This document shows, piece by piece, positions 17,676 through 25,439 of a DNA stretch of 42,724 nt. Made by a program: the position numbers and the translations under genes. The stretch is from Vulcanimicrobiota bacterium (GTDB lineage Bacteria; Pseudomonadota; Gammaproteobacteria; Xanthomonadales; Rhodanobacteraceae). The notes under the pieces were generated by a model. It saw only the letters and a list, made by a program, of their open reading frames with translations. It ran no database searches and was not told the origin of the DNA. Positions within the stretch are counted from its first letter, which is position 1. Every line of letters starts with the position of its first letter. The stretch spans positions 1-42,724 of the forward strand of contig CAJCJD010000080.1 of the NCBI GenBank assembly GCA_903970555.1, written 5' to 3'.

Positions 17676-18348
17676 CCGAGCGGCCTGCCGCGATCTCGGC
17701 GGCAGCGCGCTCAAGAATCGTGGCGACGCGCTGTGCTTCGGCCTTGTTCCAATCCGCACCGCGCATCAGTACTGCATGCTTGAGGGCGTGCATGGCTTTG
17801 CGAACCGACATCGGTAGCGATAGCTTGGCGATCAAACGTGCGCTATGGCGGTTGCGTTCGGTCATCGCGTCGACAGCGGCGCGGTTGGCGTTGAGAAACG
17901 CACGACCCTCATCAGTGATCGCGTACAACTTGCGCCCACCTTGCTCGTTTTCCACCGAGGCGTGGCCCATTTCTTCCAACATGGTCAGCGTGGGATAAAC
18001 CGCGCCGGGGCTGGGCGAGTAGTGGCCGTGGAACATCTCCTCGATGGTGCGGATCAGCTCGTAGCCATGGCGGGGCTGTTGTTCGATCAGCGCCAGCAGC
18101 AGCAGCTTCAGATCGCCGTGGCCGAGCACCCGCCCGCCACCGCGCCGGCCGCCGCCCTGCAGGCCGTCCCAATCATTGAAAACGTCGCCATCGTGGTGGT
18201 GCCCAAAGGGCCCGTGCCGACCGCGCCGGCCGTGGAATTCGTGCGCCTCGCCGCCGAAGCGGCCCTCGCACCGATCGTCACCGCCAGCCGCCCAGCGGCC
18301 CTCGTGATGGCGCTGCATAAAGCGTTGGAACAGGAAATGCCTGTGCAT
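17665..18348 (-). CDS. yqjI: PadR family regulator, YqjI-like, His-rich N-terminus
   Basis: A 227-residue regulator. The first 75 residues are rich in His, Gly and Arg (HRHFLFQRFMQRHHEGR, then GRRGRHGPFGHHHDGD), as in E. coli YqjI (NfeR), whose His-rich tail binds metal. The PadR winged helix follows: GDLKLLLLALIEQQPRHGYE, YSPSPGAVYPTLTMLEEMG, then RKLYAITDEGRAFL. The C-terminal helix ends ERAAAEIAAG. Known biology: YqjI represses the ferric reductase gene yqjH and itself; nickel relieves repression. Here the yqjH-like gene is two genes downstream. The ATG at 18348 follows GGAG at seven bases, and a perfect inverted repeat sits just upstream. Confidence 0.88.
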   Translation of the reverse strand: MHRHFLFQRFMQRHHEGRWAAGGDDRCEGRFGGEAHEFHGRRGRHGPFGHHHDGDVFNDWDGLQGGGRRGGGRVLGHGDLKLLLLALIEQQPRHGYELIRTIEEMFHGHYSPSPGAVYPTLTMLEEMGHASVENEQGGRKLYAITDEGRAFLNANRAAVDAMTERNRHSARLIAKLSLPMSVRKAMHALKHAVLMRGADWNKAEAQRVATILERAAAEIAAGRSDEG

Positions 18349-18358
18349 GATGTAACTC

Positions 18359-18393
18359 CGATATATCTAAATGTGCCGGGAAAAGATATATCG
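18359..18393 (-). promoter_or_regulatory. Candidate YqjI/PadR operator
   Basis: CGATATATCT (18359-18368) and AGATATATCG (18384-18393) form a perfect ten-base inverted repeat with a 15-base spacer, 11 bases upstream of the PadR start codon. A further palindrome, TATCGATA, lies at 18400-18407. In a GC-rich genome this AT-rich symmetric site is a strong candidate for autoregulation. Confidence 0.65.
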
Positions 18394-18453
18394 AAACTGT
18401 ATCGATAGCAAGCCAACCCCTGGGCGGGCCATGTGGCCCTTTCAGCCCTGGGG

Positions 18454-19377
18454 CTAGACCTCAGTAAGCGGCGCGCCCCGGCGGCGGCGATAGGCCTGAT
18501 GAAAGCCCGCGGTGTGATGGAGCTGGGCGCCCTCCGCCCAGCTTTCGTCGGAAGTGATGCGGCCGACGAAAAACGTATGCAAGCCGATCTCCTGGCTATG
18601 CACGATGGTCAATTCCCGAACGCGCAACGCCACCGCAACGGCGGAGATGCCCGATTCCTGCGACGGGCGAACAGGAAGCGGAAGCGCATGCCAATCCGTC
18701 AGCGGCTGCTTGTGATGCTCGCTGAGTTTGTAAACAACCGCCTTCATCGTCGCCGGCATGCTGGACACGGCAACCCGACGCACGTCGCGCATGGTGGGTA
18801 TGGAAACGTTGGTGCTGCGTAGCGCGAGCGAAAAAAATCCACTGCGCGTCAGCGGGCCAATCAAATCCATCGGAAAGATATTCCCTTGGCTTGGCGTATC
18901 GACAGAGACAAGCACAACCGGCCGCGGACACAAGTAGGCGATCATCAGCTGCTGTACCGCGGCAGGATCCGTGTTCAAGTGATTCGACGAGCGGTTTTTC
19001 AGCATCAAGCGATTCTGCAGCCACGCGTTCCACGAACGTCGTGGCCAGCTCAAGCAGTAATGTTCGCCACCGGCAACGCGGTAAAGAGTGAGGGATGTCT
19101 GTTCGATAGCGATGGACGTCATCCGCGCAAGATGCAAAACGCCGAGAAGTTTTCCCGTCGCGCTATCGCTGTATTTCATGATCGGACTTGGGCCGGCCTC
19201 GAGACTGGTCGCGATCACCAGCGGATTGAGCGAAGCCACGGTATGGTCCGCCGTGACATCAGCCGATTGATCGTTCCAATGCAAGCTAGCGGTAACCACG
19301 CGCTGCGGAGCATCAACGGCAACCGCAGACCATTGCGGCAGCGGGCGCAGAAACGGCCTTAGCCAATCCTTCCACAT
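18454..19377 (-). CDS. Flavin-reductase-like (FMN-binding split barrel) protein
   Basis: About 307 residues from the ATG at 19377. The C-terminal 200 residues look like a flavin reductase-like domain: YLCPRPVVLVSVDTPSQGNIFPMDLIG, then SGFFSLALRSTN, then a region of RVRELTIVHSQEIGLHTFFVGRI, matching the strand pattern of FMN-binding split barrels. The N-terminal 100 residues are less clear. The start codon is one base after the stop of the upstream methyltransferase gene (TGA-G-ATG), so translation is coupled. It may be a flavin or haem-binding partner of that enzyme. Substrate unknown. Confidence 0.75.
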   Translation of the reverse strand: MWKDWLRPFLRPLPQWSAVAVDAPQRVVTASLHWNDQSADVTADHTVASLNPLVIATSLEAGPSPIMKYSDSATGKLLGVLHLARMTSIAIEQTSLTLYRVAGGEHYCLSWPRRSWNAWLQNRLMLKNRSSNHLNTDPAAVQQLMIAYLCPRPVVLVSVDTPSQGNIFPMDLIGPLTRSGFFSLALRSTNVSIPTMRDVRRVAVSSMPATMKAVVYKLSEHHKQPLTDWHALPLPVRPSQESGISAVAVALRVRELTIVHSQEIGLHTFFVGRITSDESWAEGAQLHHTAGFHQAYRRRRGAPLTEV

Positions 19378-19378
19378 C

Positions 19379-20008
19379 TCATATCCGCCGAAACAGCAAA
19401 AACATATAGAGATCGGTGGCCAACCCAAAACCGTGCGGGATGAGGCGTTCCAGCCGAAAATGCGGCGCCGCCGCGCGCGCCACCACGCGCGGCCGAAAGC
19501 GATGGATACGGCTTTCGCTGGCGATGGCGTAGCGCCCCTTCAGCAGAAGATTGATGATGTTCGACCGCCACCAGCCGTAACGCGCATCGCCGAGGTAATA
19601 GGGATTGAGCATGCTGGCCAGGACAAAACCGCCCGGCTGAACCACGCGCGACATCTCTTCAAAAAGCAGAGTGTGATCTGCGAAATGATTGAGGACCGCA
19701 AAATTCGCGGTGACTGCTTGCACCCTGCAAGCTAGCGGCGACGGAACCGATACGATCGTCTTGCTTGTGATTTCGTCGTGACAATAGTGCGTCAAGTGCG
19801 CGCGCATGGATTCCGACGGTTCGTAGACAAATGTCAGATGTCCGCGCGCGGCGTATGCTTTTGCATCGATGCCGGTTCCGGCACCAAAATCGAGCACGTC
19901 CGCGCCTTCGGGTAGTAGATCCAGCACCAAGTTCTGAAACCTGTCGCGCACAGCGCGATCCGGCGGCGAAGTCAGAAAGAATTGGTGGTACTGCTCTCCC
20001 GTGTGCAT
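19379..20008 (-). CDS. Class I SAM-dependent methyltransferase
   Basis: About 209 residues. It has the Rossmann SAM-binding motif VLDFGAGTGIDAKAYAARG (near residue 40), the acidic end of strand 2 in FVYEPSESM, the motif IV region VTANFAVLNHFAD and the typical VVQPGGFVLASMLNP. The C-terminal part (WWRSNIINLL, FRPRVVARAAAPHFRLERLIPHGFG) fits small-molecule methyltransferases. The ATG at 20008 is preferred over a GTG at 20036-20038 because GGA lies five bases upstream and GEQYHQFF is a common N-terminus for the type. It is coupled to the flavin-reductase-like gene. The acceptor is unknown. Confidence 0.8.
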   Translation of the reverse strand: MHTGEQYHQFFLTSPPDRAVRDRFQNLVLDLLPEGADVLDFGAGTGIDAKAYAARGHLTFVYEPSESMRAHLTHYCHDEITSKTIVSVPSPLACRVQAVTANFAVLNHFADHTLLFEEMSRVVQPGGFVLASMLNPYYLGDARYGWWRSNIINLLLKGRYAIASESRIHRFRPRVVARAAAPHFRLERLIPHGFGLATDLYMFLLFRRI

Positions 20009-20185
20009 GTCGTCCACTACCTTCCGAAGCCCTGTCACCGAAGCCCCGGCGTGTCACATGCCCGCTTTCAAGCGCAGACTGAGAGGGTCTCGTCCGTATG
20101 AGTGCCGGCTATGTCGCGGAAGGTTGCGCCGTGCGGTGTATCCGCGCAGCTTGCGATGGCGCGTCTGATCGGGACCTGGCTGTAC

Positions 20186-20207
20186 AGCGCGCTAGCGGTA
20201 GCGCGCT
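20186..20207 (-). terminator. Hairpin at the end of the TPR-sulfotransferase gene
   Basis: AGCGCGCTA and TAGCGCGCT form a nine-pair stem around GCGG, overlapping the stop codon. There is no T-run, so it is either a weak terminator or an mRNA-stabilising hairpin. Confidence 0.45.
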
Positions 20208-22201
20208 CGTGCGTCGCCGAGCGCATCTTTGAGCGCATCTAGCCAAGGCTCGTATTTCGTCCACTGATCGAGCCCATCGCGGAAAATCGGCTGGCGTACC
20301 TGTTCCGAGCTCGCCGTGCGCACGCTGCGCGCTGTCTTGTAGAACTCAAGGCAGGATGCTTCGAACGGCAGCCCACAGAAATTCAGGATTCGGCGCACAT
20401 TACTTTCAAGATCATCGACCACATCCTCATGATGGACGCGCAGCACGCGACCGGGCAATACGTCATCCCACTGCTGCATCAGTTCCAGATAGGAGCGGTA
20501 ATAGCGCGCGATATCCTCAACGCTATAGGTGAATTCCTGGCCGGTAGCGAACAACTGCTTCACATTGCTGAAGCAGCAAGCCAGAGGTTCGCGTCGAGCA
20601 TCGATGATCTTCGCGTTGGGCAGCATCAGATGGATCAGCCCGATGTGCCGGAAGTTGTTCGGCATCTTGTCGATGAAGTACGGCTTGCCGCTGCGATAAA
20701 TGCGCGTATCGCTCAGGTACTTTTCGCCAAGCTTTAAAAAATCCTCAGGTGCCAGTTCGGCAAGTACGCCCGGATAGCGTGGATTGTCGAAGTCCAGATC
20801 GCGCCCCTGCAGATCGAGCACCATGCGTGGGATCTCACCTAGCTCATGCGTACCTTCCACCTGCGAGTGAGATGCGAGAATCTGTTCGATCAAGGTAGAA
20901 CCTGCGCGCGGCAAGCCGACGATAAAAATCGGATCGGGTTGCGAGGCACCGACACCGTTGCGGCTGGCGAAAAAGTCGCGCGTGCACACCTCGGCCTGTT
21001 TGCGCGCGTTGATCTCGATGATCTCGGGGCGATAGCGACTCTCGGATCGCTTGAGCGCATTGCCCTGGCTGTAATAACGCCACGATTTGGCGTAATCGCC
21101 GCGATCTTCCAGCGCCTTGCCGAGCGCAAAGCACAGGTGATACCGATCGACTACAGGCGTAGCGGGCGCCGCCTCCTGCACACGCATGCGGGTGATTTCA
21201 TCATCGGTGAAGCGATAGGTCTTGAGGTTGGCCAGGCTCCAGTACGCATCGCCGAAGTTAGGACGCGCCGCCGTGGCAGCGCGATACGCTTCGATGGCTT
21301 CGGCCTGTTTGCCTTGCGTCTTCAACGAATGCGCAAGCGACAGATGCAAATCGGCCGCATCAGGCACCTCATGTACGAGCCTCCGATACAGCATGATGGC
21401 GCGGTCGTGCTCCCCCAGACCGACGCTGGCGCTCGCGTATAGCGCCCGATAATCGAGGTGATCGGGCTCAAGGGCGAGAAGCTTCTCGGCTTCCTCGCAA
21501 GCACGCTTGTACAGGTGCCGCTCAAGCAATACGCACGCATAGTCGTAGCGTGCCGCGCGATAGTCGGGCGCAAGTTTCAACACGGCTTCGAGCAATGTTT
21601 CGGCATCGTCCAGCACGTCGCGCGCCAGGCCAATGCGCGCGAGCAGACGCATCGCCTCGATATCGTTGCCTGTTTTGAGCAGATACGCGCGGATGACCTG
21701 CTCCGCAGGATCAAATTCGCCGTCAGAGAAATGACTGGTCGCGCGCACGACCTCCGGCGCCAGGCGCTTCAGCGTGGCGACATGCGAGGCGGCGGTGGCG
21801 GCGTTCGTCGCATCGCCGGTCATCCTGTACAGGCCTTCGAGAAGATTCCAGCTCGAAGGCAATGCCGGGTTGATGTTGACGGCACGCAGCAGTGCGTCGA
21901 TCGCACGAGGAGCATCGCGCAACACCACATAACAGTGGCCGCGCTCCTCATGCAAACGACTGTAGTGAGGATGTGTCTGTTCGATACGCGCCAGCGTTTG
22001 CAACGCGGCGTCAGTCTGTCCCAGGTAACGCTGGCTGCGGGCGACCAGATAAAGCACGTCATGCCGATCGGCCGCGTCGACCAGCAGCGTCTGCGCGATC
22101 TGCAAGGCTTGCGCATGCTGCCCATCCACCTGCAACTGGCGAACGTGCTGGAGTTGAAGCTCCAGTGGCGAGAGAGTGGGGTCGGTGGCCGTGGCGTTCA
22201 T
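20192..22201 (-). CDS. TPR-repeat sulfotransferase family protein
   Basis: A 669-residue protein. The N-terminal 380 residues are tetratricopeptide repeats (for example ALQIAQTLLVDAADRHDVLYL, HPHYSRLHEERGHCYVVL, AASVGLGEHDRAIMLYRRLV, AIEAYRAATAARPNFGDAYW). The C-terminal domain is a sulfotransferase with the PAPS 5'-phosphosulfate loop FIVGLPRAGSTLIEQILASH (about 424-443), then GTHELGEIPRM and IDARREPLACCFSNVKQLF. No signal peptide is visible. It lies 87 bases downstream of a TonB-dependent receptor on the same strand, a pairing I recall as frequent in Xanthomonadales; the reason for the pairing is not known. A terminator separates them. Confidence 0.85.
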   Translation of the reverse strand: MNATATDPTLSPLELQLQHVRQLQVDGQHAQALQIAQTLLVDAADRHDVLYLVARSQRYLGQTDAALQTLARIEQTHPHYSRLHEERGHCYVVLRDAPRAIDALLRAVNINPALPSSWNLLEGLYRMTGDATNAATAASHVATLKRLAPEVVRATSHFSDGEFDPAEQVIRAYLLKTGNDIEAMRLLARIGLARDVLDDAETLLEAVLKLAPDYRAARYDYACVLLERHLYKRACEEAEKLLALEPDHLDYRALYASASVGLGEHDRAIMLYRRLVHEVPDAADLHLSLAHSLKTQGKQAEAIEAYRAATAARPNFGDAYWSLANLKTYRFTDDEITRMRVQEAAPATPVVDRYHLCFALGKALEDRGDYAKSWRYYSQGNALKRSESRYRPEIIEINARKQAEVCTRDFFASRNGVGASQPDPIFIVGLPRAGSTLIEQILASHSQVEGTHELGEIPRMVLDLQGRDLDFDNPRYPGVLAELAPEDFLKLGEKYLSDTRIYRSGKPYFIDKMPNNFRHIGLIHLMLPNAKIIDARREPLACCFSNVKQLFATGQEFTYSVEDIARYYRSYLELMQQWDDVLPGRVLRVHHEDVVDDLESNVRRILNFCGLPFEASCLEFYKTARSVRTASSEQVRQPIFRDGLDQWTKYEPWLDALKDALGDARARYR

Positions 22202-22228
22202 GGGTACAAAGGAAAACCTTCAAAAATA

Positions 22229-22251
22229 GGGGCGGGCTTTGTGCCCGCCCC
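22229..22251 (-). terminator. Terminator of the TonB-receptor gene
   Basis: GGGGCGGGC and GCCCGCCCC form a nine-pair stem with a five-base loop. On the minus strand it is followed by TATTTTTG. It sits between the receptor stop and the TPR-sulfotransferase start, so the second gene would be read by read-through or its own promoter. Confidence 0.85.
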
Positions 22252-22287
22252 ATTCTATGTGCATCGACTTCGCGCAACGCTAGTCGC

Positions 22288-24933
22288 TTAGAACTTGAAG
22301 CCGACCTTCACGCCCACCACGCGCGGACGAATCGGAACCTGCGATTCGATGAACTCGGCCGAGGAGGTAAACACGCTAGCGTGGCTGTTGCCCAGGTTGG
22401 TGCCATACAGGGACACGTCCCAATTGTCCTTGGACACGCCCAGCGATGCGTCGTAGGTGGTGTAACCGGCCTGCAGGTAACGCAGTTCCACGGTGGTGAT
22501 ATCGGTCACGCCCGCGCCGCTCGGATAGGTGGCCGGCTGGTTGTACATCGAACCCGTGCGGTTTGCGCCGATCTGCCAGAACGCCTTGAAGTTGCCAGCA
22601 AGGGTCCAGTCGTAACGCAGACGCAAGTTGAACTGCGAGCGCGGCGAGAAGGCTGGCGTGCTGCCCACTTCGCCGAACGGATTGGCAAACGACGACACAT
22701 CGCCAGCGGCGCCGGTTTCGACGATACATGCGTTATAACCAGCCGAGCCCGGAATATTGTTGACCAGGCACGGCGAGTTGGTCTGCTTGGCGTGGTTGAG
22801 CGAACCGGCGCCGATGAGCGACAGACCGTCGGTAATGCGCGCCTGAAACTGCAGTTCCAGACCCTGCACCTTGTAGTTCGGCCCGTTGACCGCGAAGGTG
22901 GTGTTACCCAGCACCAGCGGGTTGAAGAACTGCATCTGCACGTTGTCCCAACGCATGTCATACAGCGAGCCGTTAAGCAGCACGCGGTCATCGAGGAACG
23001 TGGTCTTGAAGCCGATTTCGTTGTTGGTCAGCGTGTCGGGCGCGTAGCTGATCGGCTTCTCGTACTGCGCCACGCCGTCGAGCTTCGCCACGCCCGAGGA
23101 CGTGCGGTTGAAGCCACCCGGACGGAAGCCCTGCGAGAAGGTGTAGTACACCATCGTGTCCGGCGTGATGTGCCACAACAGGTCGGCGCGGCTCTTAAAG
23201 CCGTTGTACGTCTTGTGGTAATTCATCACCGTGTCGTTGCCCACGTAGGTGCCGTTGGGAACGTTGACCTGGGCGCTGGTGGTGTAGAACTCGGTACCCG
23301 TCTGCCATTCGGAGTAGTGGTAATAACGCGTGCCGGCCGTCGCGGTCAGTACGTCGGGGATGATGTCGAATGACATCGAACCAAACGCCGCTTCCTGCTT
23401 ATAGCCACGCTGTTCGACTTCGCCAAAAGCGGTGTTGTCGGGCATCTCCACGCCCGGTGAGGACATCGCGTTGGCCACGCAAGGTGCGCCGCCGGCGAGA
23501 GCGTTTGCAAGGTTCGTCGGCGTACAAGACGGAATGGTCTTGTAGTCGAAGTCCATGTGGTCGTTGATGTTGAAGTCTTCGTAGTACAGGCCGCCGATGA
23601 CGCGGAAGCGATCGTCTTCAGGCGTGCTCAGGCGCAGCTCGTGGCTCTGGTGCGTGCTGTTTACGTGGTCGTTCCAGTAACCGATCGGCGAATAGCAAAC
23701 CGGCTTGCCCTTGCTGGACAGGCCCGCGGAGGTACCGGTGCAGCTGTAGTACATACCGCCGGCGCTGCGCGAATAGTTGGTGTAGTCCTGCTGTTCGCTG
23801 ATGTGGCGATTGGTGTAGCCACCGGTGTACACCAGTGAGAGGTCGCCGATTTGGCCGTTCAAGGTCCAGGCGGTGTTGGTGAAATGATCGTCGTTCCAGC
23901 CCGGCACGAACGCAGTGATCTGGTCGGTACCAAGCTTCTGGCCGTCCGAACCGATCGGGTACGTTGACGACTGGCCGTCGGCGTCCAGGTTCTGGTAGCT
24001 CTCGGCGATCAGGAAGTTCCAGTCGTCGTTGATCTTCCACAGCGCGGACAGGCGCGCGCCCTGGTAATTGACCGGATTCCAGTCGTTACGCGCCACGGAA
24101 TAGTTGTTGGCAACCGAGGTGCCGCCAGCAGCCACATAAGGCGCCATCGCACCGCCACCGTCGGTGGGCTGGCGCGTGAACGTGCTCGACACGTTGTCGA
24201 TGTAACCGCCCTGGTGATCGTTGTAGATCACGCCACGTACAGCGAACGTGCCGGGGATGATCGGCAGGTTCAGCACCGCGTTGGCCGAGTTGTTCGGACC
24301 GCCGCCAGAGGTGACACCCGTGCTGGCTTCGGCGCTGCCACTCACGCGGTCGAGATTCGGCTTGTTGGTGATGTAACGCACGGCGCCCGCTTCAGCGCCA
24401 CCGCCGAACAGGGTGCCCTGCGGACCTTCGAGCACTTCCAGGCGTTCCATGTCGACCATGTAGATGTCGAGATTGCGCGCCGGGAACTGCATGGACTGAT
24501 CGTCCAGATAGACGGCCACGTTCGGGAACGGTGCGATGGACGCGCTGGACTGGTTGCCGAGGAAGCCGGTGCTCAGGCCGCGCATATAGATGTTGCCCTG
24601 GCCCGGGCCGTTCGCGGCGAAGGTCACGTTGGGCAAGTATTTGATCACGTCATCGAACGACGTGACGTTCAACTGCTGCAAGGTCTGGCCAGTAAAGGCC
24701 TGAATCGTGATCGGCACGTCCTGGATATCCTGGACGGTGTGCTGCGCCGTGACGGTAACCGTCTGCAGCGTGTTGGGCTTGTTCGCGTCGTTGGTCGGCG
24801 CGGGCGTTGCCGGCGTCGTAGCGGTGGGTGTCGTCGCGGCAGCGGCGGACGGATTGGTGTCATCCACGGCATACGCCGCACGGCTCGCAACGAGCGCAGT
24901 CAACACCGCGAAGGCGATCTTATTGATCTTCAA
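22288..24933 (-). CDS. TonB-dependent outer-membrane receptor
   Basis: An 881-residue receptor. The signal peptide is MKINKIAFAVLTALVASRAAYA, followed by an Ala/Thr/Pro-rich linker and a TonB-box-like TLQTVTVTAQ. The plug domain shows DVPITIQAFTGQTL, NIYMRGLSTG and the conserved MERLEVLEGPQGTLFGGGAE. A long 22-strand-type barrel ends in the required aromatic residue (GVKVGFKF). The start codon is TTG at 24933; no in-frame ATG lies near and GGAGAG is five bases upstream. It imports a substrate by TonB energy. The closest metabolic neighbour is the C-P lyase cluster upstream on the same strand, but the substrate cannot be read from the sequence. Confidence 0.92.
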   Translation of the reverse strand: MKINKIAFAVLTALVASRAAYAVDDTNPSAAAATTPTATTPATPAPTNDANKPNTLQTVTVTAQHTVQDIQDVPITIQAFTGQTLQQLNVTSFDDVIKYLPNVTFAANGPGQGNIYMRGLSTGFLGNQSSASIAPFPNVAVYLDDQSMQFPARNLDIYMVDMERLEVLEGPQGTLFGGGAEAGAVRYITNKPNLDRVSGSAEASTGVTSGGGPNNSANAVLNLPIIPGTFAVRGVIYNDHQGGYIDNVSSTFTRQPTDGGGAMAPYVAAGGTSVANNYSVARNDWNPVNYQGARLSALWKINDDWNFLIAESYQNLDADGQSSTYPIGSDGQKLGTDQITAFVPGWNDDHFTNTAWTLNGQIGDLSLVYTGGYTNRHISEQQDYTNYSRSAGGMYYSCTGTSAGLSSKGKPVCYSPIGYWNDHVNSTHQSHELRLSTPEDDRFRVIGGLYYEDFNINDHMDFDYKTIPSCTPTNLANALAGGAPCVANAMSSPGVEMPDNTAFGEVEQRGYKQEAAFGSMSFDIIPDVLTATAGTRYYHYSEWQTGTEFYTTSAQVNVPNGTYVGNDTVMNYHKTYNGFKSRADLLWHITPDTMVYYTFSQGFRPGGFNRTSSGVAKLDGVAQYEKPISYAPDTLTNNEIGFKTTFLDDRVLLNGSLYDMRWDNVQMQFFNPLVLGNTTFAVNGPNYKVQGLELQFQARITDGLSLIGAGSLNHAKQTNSPCLVNNIPGSAGYNACIVETGAAGDVSSFANPFGEVGSTPAFSPRSQFNLRLRYDWTLAGNFKAFWQIGANRTGSMYNQPATYPSGAGVTDITTVELRYLQAGYTTYDASLGVSKDNWDVSLYGTNLGNSHASVFTSSAEFIESQVPIRPRVVGVKVGFKF

Positions 24934-24978
24934 GGGACTCTCCAGATGGGCGGTAGCGAATGTCTTAACGAGGCTGCG

Positions 24979-25101
24979 TCAGTGACGAACGCCGCGGGCG
25001 ATGTCGCTGGCGGCATAAGTGATGGCGAAGGGATTGGCTTGCGCGAGCAACGGCACAACGGCGAGCGGCGCAAGGCATAGCGGAGCGCGGAGCGAGGTCA
25101 T
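24979..25101 (-). CDS. Possible 40-aa leader ORF upstream of the receptor
   Basis: An ATG at 25101 opens a 40-residue frame with a signal-like hydrophobic segment (APLCLAPLAVVPLLAQA) and a short polar tail (DIARGVRH). It ends 45 bases before the receptor's TTG. The ribosome site is weak (AAGG at ten bases). It may be a leader peptide, the stub of a lost gene or chance. Confidence 0.22.
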   Translation of the reverse strand: MTSLRAPLCLAPLAVVPLLAQANPFAITYAASDIARGVRH

Positions 25102-25255
25102 AGAGCAGCAGCCTTAAGGTGGATGGGAATGTGCAGGCGTGCCCCCTAGGTACGCTCTGCGAATGACGGCACGTTCCATTACACCCGGCGCTAGTTGCAC
25201 GGAGGTTGTGCGGGGATTGCGTCTTGCCTTCGTGAAGGCGACATCTACGACTGCT

Positions 25256-25287
25256 TGTCTAGACCAACTTGTCTAAGCGCCTGTCTG
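25256..25287 (-). promoter_or_regulatory. Candidate PhnF-like sites upstream of the TonB receptor
   Basis: GTCTAGAC (25257-25264, perfect palindrome) sits inside TTGTCTAGACCAA. TGTCTA recurs at 25270 and CTGTCTG at 25281. The same TGTCTAG/CTAGACA words build the operator between phnG and phnF. The site is about 320 bases upstream of the receptor start. Shared control is an inference. Confidence 0.35.
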
Positions 25288-25312
25288 TTCCGGCCGCACC
25301 TTAGATAGCTCG

Positions 25313-25414
25313 CTCCCTTGTTTACAGGGGAGGGCTGGGGTGGGGTTGTATAATCTTGCGTCGCGGCAAGTGCGAGCGACCCCCTTCCAGCCTCCCCCTG
25401 CTAGCAGGGGGAGG
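25313..25414. repeat. Inverted pair of REP-like palindromes (BIME-type)
   Basis: CTCCCTTG-TTTA-CAGGGGAG (25313-25332, one mismatch) is followed by a G-rich tail CTGGGGTGGGG. A perfect 24-base palindrome (25391-25414; arms CCTCCCCCTG, centre CTAG) carries the same kind of tail in opposite orientation. The two units are about 60 bases apart. This lies 26 bases after the phnM stop and may protect or end the phn transcript. Confidence 0.7.
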
Positions 25415-25439
25415 AGCGTGCGGTTTGAGGCAGAAAGAA

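Noticed and set aside
21892..23373. 493-residue plus-strand frame opposite the TonB receptor
   Set aside because: Typical high-GC shadow frame; no domain, and the minus strand encodes clear families.
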